Part shown: positions 14,837 to 20,759 of the stretch, piece after piece
How positions within the stretch are numbered: position 1 is the stretch's first letter
How the letters are laid out: the number at the start of each line of letters is the position of its first letter
Origin: JAXHUH01 sp034211175
GTDB lineage: Bacteria; Actinomycetota; Acidimicrobiia; Acidimicrobiales; CAIXPF01
DNA length: 20,759 nucleotides
Assembly: GCA_034211175.1 (NCBI GenBank)
Contig: JAXHUH010000180.1
Coordinates: 1 to 20,759 of the forward strand
Direction: 5' to 3'
Program-made: the position numbers and the translations under genes
Notes under the pieces: generated by a model
Database searches by the model: none
What the model was told of the DNA's origin: nothing
Seen by the model: only the letters and a program-made list of their open reading frames with translations

Positions 14837-17800
14837 ATGGTCCTGGTGCGGGTGCTCGGCCCCGTCGAGGCCGAGTCCGATGCCGGCCCGGTCCGCTTCG
14901 GCAGCCCGATCCACCGACGGATCGTGGCGGTGCTCGCCGCCGCCCACCCCGGCGTCGTCCGCCGTGAGCGGCTGGTCGACGCGGTGTGGGGCGACGAACC
15001 GCCCCGAACCGCGGCCAGCTCCCTCGCCGCCCACCTGTCGCGGATCCGGACCGCGCTCGACGGCGCCGTGGTGAGCGAGGCGGGCGGTGACCGCCTCGCC
15101 GCCACGCTCGACACCGAGCGGTTCGAGGAGCTGCTCGCCCCGATCGGGCCGGATGGGGCGGCGCCGGCGTCGGAGGCGCTGGCGCGGATCGACGAGGCGC
15201 TGGCGCTGTGGCGGGGCGACGCATTCGGCGACACGGCCGAGCACCCGATGGTCATCGGTGCCGCCCGCCGCCTGGAGGCGCTGCGCCTCGGCGCCGAGCT
15301 CGATCGCGCCGCGTTGCTCCTCGCCGACGACGATCCCGACCGCGCCGCAGCGGCGCTGGAGCCGATCGTCGCCGACCACCCGCTGACCGAGCGGGCGTGG
15401 GTCCTCTACGTGCGGGCACTGTCGGCGGCGAACCGGACCGCGGACGCGCTCCGGGGTGCGCAGGAGGGACGGCGCCACCTCGCTGCGGTCGGCCTCGACG
15501 CCTCACCGGAGCTACGTGCCGCGGAAGAGGACGCGCTCGGCTTCGGCGGGTCGGCTGCACCCGGTAGCGGCGCCGTCGAACGGCTCGAGGAGCAGGAGGT
15601 CGCGCCCGCGGCGGTGGCGCTGGTCGGGCGCCGCCTGCCGCGCCGGTTCTCGTCGTTCGTCGGCCGCGACCGGGAGCTGGCGGCGTTGGCCGCGCTCGGA
15701 CCGGACGCGGCGCTCGTCACGCTGAGCGGGCCGGGCGGGGTCGGCAAGACGCGGTTGGCGATCGAGGCGACGGCCCGCTTCGACGAGCCGGGCGACGGCA
15801 CCTGGTTCTGTGACCTGGCCGCCGCGGTGTCCGCGGACGATGTCGCCGTCGCCCTCGCCGACGCGGTCGGCGCACCCGTCACCGCCCCGATCGCCGAGCA
15901 CCTCGTCGAGTTCTGCTCCCGCCGCTCGATGCGGATCGTGCTCGACAACTGCGAGCAGGTCACAGCACCCGTCGCCGACCTGGTCGAGCGGGTGCTCCAC
16001 CGGGCGCCCGGGGTTCGGTTCCTGGCCACGAGCCGGGTGCGGCTCGGCGTCGACGGCGAGCAGGTGGTCGAGGTCGCCCCGCTCGACGCGGCCTCCGCGG
16101 GTGCCGAGTTGTTCCTCGACCGGGCCCGCGCCGCCGGGGTCAGTTCGGCCGACCCGTCGTCGATGTCGTTGGCCGGCGGGACCGTGCGGGGCGTCGTCGT
16201 GGGGGACCGCGCCCCGGACCACCACGCCGACCGCGACGCCAACGACACGGACGCCCCGGACCACGTTGGCGAGGAGCACGTTGCCGGCGACCGGGATGAC
16301 GCCGCCTCGAGTAGTGCAGCCGGTGACGGTCCGCCGAGCGACGTGGTCGAGCTGTGCCGACGCCTCGACGGCCTGCCGCTGGCGATCGAGATGGCCGCAT
16401 CGCTCATGCCGTCGATGACCCCGGGCGACATCCTCGAACGGCTCGACCGACGCCTCGACCTCCTCGGCGACGACCGGCGCGACGCGCGCCACCGGACGCT
16501 GCGGTCGGTCGTCGAGTCGTCCCACGGCCTGCTCAGCGCCGCCGAGCAGCAGGTGTTCCGCCGCCTCGCGGTGTTCCGCTCAGCGTTCCGCCTCGACCGG
16601 GCCGAGGCGGTCACCGGGTGGGGGTCGGTCGACGGACGTGACGTCGCCCGCCACATCGCCGCGCTGCGCGACCGCTCGCTGCTCGTCTCCGGTGACGGCC
16701 CCGACGGTCGCCGGCTGCGGCTGCTCGAGACCGTCCGCGACCATGCCGCCGAGCAGCTCGCCGACGCCGGCGAGGACCGACGCACGGCGGATCGACACGC
16801 CCGCGTCTACGCCGCCGTCGCCGAGGAGATCGAGGATCGCTTCCGCGGGCCCGACGAGACCGCGGCCATCGCCCTCCTCGACGCCGAGCTCGCCGACCTG
16901 CGCGCCGCCCACCGCCACGCACTCGCCGTCGGAGCCCTCGACGAGGCGGTCCGGATCCCCGCCGCGCTGTTCGCGGTCGTCTACGAGCGACTCCGCTCAG
17001 ACATCGGCGACTGGGCCGCCGCCGCGCTCGACCTCGCTGGCGTCGACGACCACCCCCGGACGCCGACGCTGGTGGCGACCGCAGCGATCGCCCGGTTCCA
17101 GGCCGAGCGTCTCGACGACGCCCGGCGCCTGGCCGAACGGGGCGTCGAGCTCGCCGGCGACGGTCCCGCCCGCTGCGAACCGCTGCTCGTCCTGGCCAAC
17201 CTGGCGATGGTGCGCGGCGACCTCGACCAGTGCCGGGCGTCGGCCACCGACGCCCACGACGCCGCATCGAGCGGCGGTGATCCGTTCACGGTCGTCGTCG
17301 CCTCGGTGCTGCGGTCGCTCGCCATCGGCTACGGCGGTGACCTCGACACCGCCCTGGTGCTCGCGAAGGAGGTCAGGGAGCGGGCGATGGCCAGCGGCGC
17401 CCCGACGCTGGAGGTCTACGCCGCCTACCTGGAGGGTGAGTTGCTCGCCGAGCGCGATCCGGCGACCGCTCTGGCCCGCCTCGACGAGGCGGTACGTGAG
17501 GCCCGCCGCTGCGGCGGCGGTCTCGGCCTCGGGATCTCGCTGCTCACGGCGTCGACCGTCCGGGCCCACCACGGCGCACCCGACCGGGCGGCGGTCGATG
17601 CGTTCCGCGAGGCGATGGCCCACTGGCGGGAGCGGGGCGCGTGGGTGCGCCAGTGGATCACGGTCCGGAACTTCGCCGCGTTCCTCGCACGCACCGGCGC
17701 GCACCACGACGCCGCCGTGCTGCTCGGTGCGGCCGCCGCCCACGGCGACGCATACGGCACCGAGGCGACGAGGCTCGGCCGCATCGAGGCCCGCCTCGTC

Positions 17801-17908
17801 GACGACCTCGGCGAGGAGGCCTACGAAGAGGCCCGGTCCGACGGCCGCCGACGCGACCCGGCCGCCCTGATCGAATGGGCCATGACCCTCGACCCCACCC
17901 GCCCCTGA
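14837..17908 (+). CDS. SARP/BTAD-type regulator with NB-ARC ATPase and TPR domains
   Basis: The protein has 1023 residues from the ATG after a leaderless-type promoter. Residues 1-80 form an OmpR-like winged helix (VLGPVEAESDAGPVRFGSP, RRERLVDAVWGDEPPRTAASSLAAHLSRIR). The BTAD helical domain spans about 85-235. An NB-ARC/STAND ATPase follows: VGRDRELAAL (about 275), GPGGVGKT Walker A (298-305), LDNCEQV Walker B (369-375), LATSRVRLG sensor, and LCRRLDGLPLAIEMAAS (about 505-521). From about 640 to the end there are TPR-like helical repeats, and no LuxR-type C-terminal domain. This is the AfsR-like architecture, in which ligand or partner sensing by the repeats and ATP binding switch DNA binding. 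An acidic, His-rich stretch at residues about 443-500 interrupts the ATPase. Its likely target is the divergent FAD oxidase. Confidence 0.9.
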   Translation: MVLVRVLGPVEAESDAGPVRFGSPIHRRIVAVLAAAHPGVVRRERLVDAVWGDEPPRTAASSLAAHLSRIRTALDGAVVSEAGGDRLAATLDTERFEELLAPIGPDGAAPASEALARIDEALALWRGDAFGDTAEHPMVIGAARRLEALRLGAELDRAALLLADDDPDRAAAALEPIVADHPLTERAWVLYVRALSAANRTADALRGAQEGRRHLAAVGLDASPELRAAEEDALGFGGSAAPGSGAVERLEEQEVAPAAVALVGRRLPRRFSSFVGRDRELAALAALGPDAALVTLSGPGGVGKTRLAIEATARFDEPGDGTWFCDLAAAVSADDVAVALADAVGAPVTAPIAEHLVEFCSRRSMRIVLDNCEQVTAPVADLVERVLHRAPGVRFLATSRVRLGVDGEQVVEVAPLDAASAGAELFLDRARAAGVSSADPSSMSLAGGTVRGVVVGDRAPDHHADRDANDTDAPDHVGEEHVAGDRDDAASSSAAGDGPPSDVVELCRRLDGLPLAIEMAASLMPSMTPGDILERLDRRLDLLGDDRRDARHRTLRSVVESSHGLLSAAEQQVFRRLAVFRSAFRLDRAEAVTGWGSVDGRDVARHIAALRDRSLLVSGDGPDGRRLRLLETVRDHAAEQLADAGEDRRTADRHARVYAAVAEEIEDRFRGPDETAAIALLDAELADLRAAHRHALAVGALDEAVRIPAALFAVVYERLRSDIGDWAAAALDLAGVDDHPRTPTLVATAAIARFQAERLDDARRLAERGVELAGDGPARCEPLLVLANLAMVRGDLDQCRASATDAHDAASSGGDPFTVVVASVLRSLAIGYGGDLDTALVLAKEVRERAMASGAPTLEVYAAYLEGELLAERDPATALARLDEAVREARRCGGGLGLGISLLTASTVRAHHGAPDRAAVDAFREAMAHWRERGAWVRQWITVRNFAAFLARTGAHHDAAVLLGAAAAHGDAYGTEATRLGRIEARLVDDLGEEAYEEARSDGRRRDPAALIEWAMTLDPTRP

Positions 17909-18404
17909 ACCACCCACCCCGAACTGGGCCTCACGTCCGACCACGAGGTGGCAGAGGTGAGACCTGGAAGCCGCCGCCGTACGGGGCTCGGGGCAGGGGT
18001 CGGGGTGAACCCCGAGGTCGGCGGTCGGGGGTCGATGCGGAGGACTCCCGATGGTCGCCGGGCCCGCCGAGGCGCACCATCTGATCAGGCGCTGCGGTCA
18101 CCGACCTCGCAACGGCGCCGGGGGTGGGGTCAACCCCACCACGGGGACGCCCGTCAGCCCGGTTCCGGCCCGACGAGGTGATTCGTATCGTCATCGCCGT
18201 ACCCGGTGGGTGCGACGGCCCCAGGGCCGGAGCGCCGCTGCCGGGTCGACGACGAGCACTCGGCCGGCGACCCCGCCTTGCTCCCCTCCCCCGTCCGGCG
18301 GGGGCGCCGGCCGAGCGCCCGACCTGAGCCACCGCGACCCGAACGAACCGTTGACCGCGCGCGCCCCGCCGGGGTTGGCGTGCCACCCGGAAGGCAGAGC
18401 CGAC
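17909..18404. other. 496-base non-coding gap with three palindromes
   Basis: No reading frame in this gap looks like a protein: the longest are Arg/Gly/Pro-rich and lack start signals. It holds three perfect inverted repeats with two-base centres: TCGGGGT-GA-ACCCCGA (18000-18015), GGTGGGGT-CA-ACCCCACC (18123-18140) and CGGCCC-CA-GGGCCG (18216-18229). The first two share GGGGT-N2-ACCCC. The centres are too tight for good hairpin loops, so double-stranded protein-binding sites in the MMPL promoter region are more likely. TATCGT near 18186 is a possible -10 box. The MMPL ribosome site GGAAGG lies at 18389-18394. Confidence 0.4.
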
Positions 18405-20549
18405 ATGTTGAGCAACCTGGCCCGGATCTCCTATCACCACCGACGACGAGTCGTCCTCGTCTGGTTCGCCCTGTTGGTCTTCGCCGTCGTCGGCGCCCCT
18501 GCGCTCGCCGGGGACTGGATCGACGAGGGCTCGCTTCCCGGAACCGACTCCCAGGAGGCCTACGACCTGCTGCGCGAGTCGTTCCCCCAGCGCTCCTCGG
18601 AGGAAGGCTCGATCGTCTTCTCCGACGTCACTCGCGACCCGGGGGAGATCGAGGCGCTCCTGGCCGAGGCCGATGCCATCGACGGCGTCGACGTCGGCGC
18701 CCTCCAGACCGCGCCGGACGGGCGGGTCGGGCTCGCCGAGCTGACGTTCTCGAGCGAGGCCGACTCCGACGCCATCGGCGCCGAGCTCATGCTGCTCGGC
18801 GACGACCTGCGGGCCGACGGGGTCCAGGTCGAGTACGGCGGCTGGATGTTCTACGAGGGCGACATGCCGGCGAGCGAGATGTTCGGCGTGCTCGCCGCCA
18901 TCGTGGTGCTGCTGGTGGCGTTCGGTTCGGTGCTCGCCATGGGCCTGCCGATCACGACCGCGTTGGTCGGCATCGCGGTTGGAATGGGCGGCATCGGCAT
19001 CCTGATCCGCTTCGTCGACGCCCCCGAGGTCGCCGCCCAGGTGGCGACGATGGTGGGGATCGGCGTAGGCATCGACTACGCGCTGTTCATCGTCACCCGC
19101 TACCGCGAGGCGCTCGCCCGACGAGGTGACCCCGAGGCCGCCGTCGTCGAGGCGATGGCCACCGCCGGGCGTGCCGTGCTGTTCGCCGGCGGGACCGTGA
19201 TGGTGTCGCTGCTCGGGATGCTGCTGATCGGGCTGTCGTTCATCTCCGGGATCGGGATCGCCACCTCGTTCGCCGTCGCCATCGCCGTCGCCGCGGCGCT
19301 GACCCTGCTCCCGGCGCTGCTCGGGTTCCTCGGTCATCGGGTCGAGTGGCTGCGGGTGGGTCGGCGGCCGGACGCCGAGCGCCGCACGCTGTGGACCCGC
19401 TGGGCCGAGTTCGTCCAGACCCGGCCGGCCGTCATCGCCGGCATCGGCCTCGCCGTGCTCATCGTGATGGCCCTGCCCGCCGCCGCCATGCGGCTCGCGT
19501 TCCCCGACGCCGGCAACGACCCGACCGACTGGACGACCCGCCAGGCCTACGACCTGATCTCCGAGGGCTTCGGCCCGGGTGCCAACGGCCCGATCGTCGC
19601 CGCCGTCGACCTGACCGGCGCCACCGGCGAGGCCGGCGCCGAGGCGCTGGGTGAGCACACCGGTGCCCTGAGCACCACCGAAGGTGTCGTCGCCGTCGGC
19701 GAGCCGGTGCTCTCCGAGGACGGAACCGCGGCGCTGGTCAGCGTGATCCCGGCGACCGGGCCCCAGGACGAGGCCACGGTCGACCTGCTCGGCGAGCTGC
19801 GCGACGACGTCGTGCCGAGGCTCGAGGCCACCACCGGCGCCGAGATCCACCTCGGTGGGGCGACCGCGTCGGACATCGACTTCGCCAACGTGATGAGCGA
19901 CCGGCTGCCGGTGTTCATCGGTGGGGTGCTGGCGATGAGCTTCCTGCTGCTGATGCTGGTGTTCCGCTCGGTGCTGGTGCCGCTCAAGGCCGTGATCATG
20001 AACATGCTGTCGATCGGCGCCGCCTACGGGCTGATGATCGCCATCTTCCAGTGGGGCTGGGGCGCCGGGCTGTTCGGCACCGCCGCCGCACCGGTGGAGC
20101 CGTGGGTGCCGATGATGCTGTTCGCCATCGTGTTCGGCCTCTCGATGGACTACGAGGTCTTCCTGCTCTCCGCCGTGCGGGAGCACTTCGACCGCACCGG
20201 CGACAGCCAGGCGGCGGTCACCCGGGGCCTCGCCTCGACCGGTCGGGTCATCACCGCTGCGGCGCTGATCATGACCTTCGTGTTCGGCAGCTTCGTGGTC
20301 GCCGAGGACCACGGCGTGAAGCTCATCGGCTTCGGGCTGGCGGCGGCGGTGTTCATCGACGCCACCATCGTCCGGGTGCTGCTGGTGCCGGCGACGATGG
20401 AGCTGCTCGGCGACGCGAACTGGTGGCTCCCCCGCTGGCTGGACCGGGTCCTCCCCCACGTCGCCGTCGAGGAGCACGTGCTCGACACCCCGGCGGACGA
20501 GCAGGCCGGCCCGTCGGCTGGGCGGCCCTCCGAGCCGGTTCGTGTCTGA
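18405..20549 (+). CDS. MMPL-family RND exporter
   Basis: This is a 714-residue inner-membrane transporter starting at an ATG with GGAAGG upstream. Helix 1 spans about residues 14-36, followed by an extracytoplasmic domain to about 155. Five more helices come next, the fourth containing GVGIDYALFIVTRYREAL. A second helix 7, external domain and helices 8-12 follow, with the partner motif GLSMDYEVFLLSAVREHF. The two GxxxDY motifs carry the proton-relay Asp-Tyr pairs of MmpL/MMPL proteins. They move lipids, lipid-linked products or drugs outward using the proton gradient. At 714 residues it is of the smaller, MmpL3/TmtpC-like or hopanoid/drug exporter size, without a long C-terminal cytoplasmic domain. 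The substrate is unknown. It is monocistronic and ends before an 11-base-pair hairpin. Confidence 0.93.
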   Translation: MLSNLARISYHHRRRVVLVWFALLVFAVVGAPALAGDWIDEGSLPGTDSQEAYDLLRESFPQRSSEEGSIVFSDVTRDPGEIEALLAEADAIDGVDVGALQTAPDGRVGLAELTFSSEADSDAIGAELMLLGDDLRADGVQVEYGGWMFYEGDMPASEMFGVLAAIVVLLVAFGSVLAMGLPITTALVGIAVGMGGIGILIRFVDAPEVAAQVATMVGIGVGIDYALFIVTRYREALARRGDPEAAVVEAMATAGRAVLFAGGTVMVSLLGMLLIGLSFISGIGIATSFAVAIAVAAALTLLPALLGFLGHRVEWLRVGRRPDAERRTLWTRWAEFVQTRPAVIAGIGLAVLIVMALPAAAMRLAFPDAGNDPTDWTTRQAYDLISEGFGPGANGPIVAAVDLTGATGEAGAEALGEHTGALSTTEGVVAVGEPVLSEDGTAALVSVIPATGPQDEATVDLLGELRDDVVPRLEATTGAEIHLGGATASDIDFANVMSDRLPVFIGGVLAMSFLLLMLVFRSVLVPLKAVIMNMLSIGAAYGLMIAIFQWGWGAGLFGTAAAPVEPWVPMMLFAIVFGLSMDYEVFLLSAVREHFDRTGDSQAAVTRGLASTGRVITAAALIMTFVFGSFVVAEDHGVKLIGFGLAAAVFIDATIVRVLLVPATMELLGDANWWLPRWLDRVLPHVAVEEHVLDTPADEQAGPSAGRPSEPVRV

Positions 20550-20591
20550 ACCTCCCCTTTCGTGGGTATGACGTTCGTCGCACTGCGGCCG

Positions 20592-20627
20592 GCTGCGGGT
20601 CGTGACGTTCAGCGAGCGACCCGCAGC
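20592..20627 (+). terminator. Terminator-like hairpin after the MMPL gene
   Basis: GCTGCGGGTCG (20592-20602) and its exact complement CGACCCGCAGC (20617-20627) can form an 11-base-pair stem with a 14-base loop, 42 bases after the MMPL stop. No U-run follows, but the position and strength fit a GC-rich actinobacterial terminator. Confidence 0.5.
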
Positions 20628-20696
20628 AGCTGAATCACTTCGGCTGCACGCCAGGTTCGACCACAGTCCCCCGGTGGCTCGGCCGGGAAGGAGCGT

Positions 20697-20718
20697 GGCC
20701 CCGACGACGGGCGGGGCC
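20697..20718. repeat. Short inverted repeat near the window end
   Basis: GGCCCCG (20697-20703) and CGGGGCC (20712-20718) form a seven-base-pair stem with an eight-base loop, followed by a run of C. It could be a second terminator or the end of a gene lying beyond the window. The 210 bases after the MMPL stop contain no gene that I can support. Confidence 0.3.
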
Positions 20719-20759
20719 CCCCCCGCGTCCAGCCGGACGGTCCGGTCCGGCCCACTTGT

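Noticed and set aside
16140..16400. A hydrophobic minus-strand frame opposite the regulator's insertion, considered as an inserted membrane gene
   Set aside because: The Val/Gly-rich pattern is simply the complement of Asp/His/Ala codons; it has no start signal, and the plus-strand frame continues unbroken through it.
17948..18181. Possible small Arg/Gly-rich protein upstream of the MMPL gene
   Set aside because: There is no ribosome site or domain, and the composition is that of random GC-rich DNA; the palindromes fit a regulatory region better.
17931..20477. 848-codon open frame on the minus strand opposite the MMPL gene
   Set aside because: Its translation is a monotonous run of Gly, Arg, Asp, His and Gln without domains, and it mirrors the MMPL codons. 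Long antisense frames are expected in DNA this rich in G and C.
1..20759. CRISPR arrays, tRNA or rRNA genes, and complete insertion sequences
   Set aside because: I saw no regularly spaced repeats, no cloverleaf-type sequences with conserved T-loop, and no paired terminal repeats around a transposase.

Overview
This is a very GC-rich window from an actinobacterium-like genome. The evidence is strong G/C preference at third codon positions, GTG starts, a SARP/BTAD-type regulator, an MMPL exporter, a berberine-bridge-type FAD oxidase and several promoters that look leaderless (TANNNT, six bases, start codon). I cannot name the genus. An Acidimicrobiia-type actinobacterium is possible but unproven. 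I see no tRNA, rRNA, CRISPR array, prophage or intact insertion sequence.

Layout. Positions 1-2763 hold two membrane-protein genes (the first cut by the window edge), a convergent tandem DUF427 protein and a small two-helix membrane protein of a family often mislabelled LigA. Positions 2907-4106 hold a small unknown basic protein, a relic of an AHSA1/SRPBCC protein that has lost the middle of its domain, and a YunG-like protein. Positions 4113-7002 (minus strand) hold a membrane protein with an IPT/TIG-like C-terminus, an unknown soluble protein and an MFS drug-efflux-type transporter. A lipoprotein follows at 7276-8208. Positions 8209-8691 form a gene graveyard: a frameshifted ruvA-like fragment abuts the N-terminus of an IS30-like transposase on the opposite strand. 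Positions 8692-11447 (minus) hold a UvrD-type helicase behind a MarR regulator, with a divergent nucleoside hydrolase at 11627-12550. Positions 12564-13215 (minus) carry a VapBC toxin-antitoxin locus with an intact antitoxin and a toxin interrupted by one TAG at codon 6. Positions 13305-14672 (minus) encode an FAD-linked oxidase, divergent from a large SARP/BTAD-NB-ARC-TPR regulator (14837-17908). An MMPL exporter (18405-20549) follows a 496-base non-coding stretch with three short palindromes.

How it fits together. The genes are mostly independent short transcription units. The likely functional links are the divergent regulator/target pairs (SARP with FAD oxidase; MarR with nucleoside hydrolase) and the vapBC locus. 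The most informative observations are three decayed genes at different stages (vapC, AHSA1, ruvA/IS30), a repeated leaderless promoter layout at four starts, and a MerR-type promoter architecture in front of the MFS pump. I found no clearly new multi-gene system.
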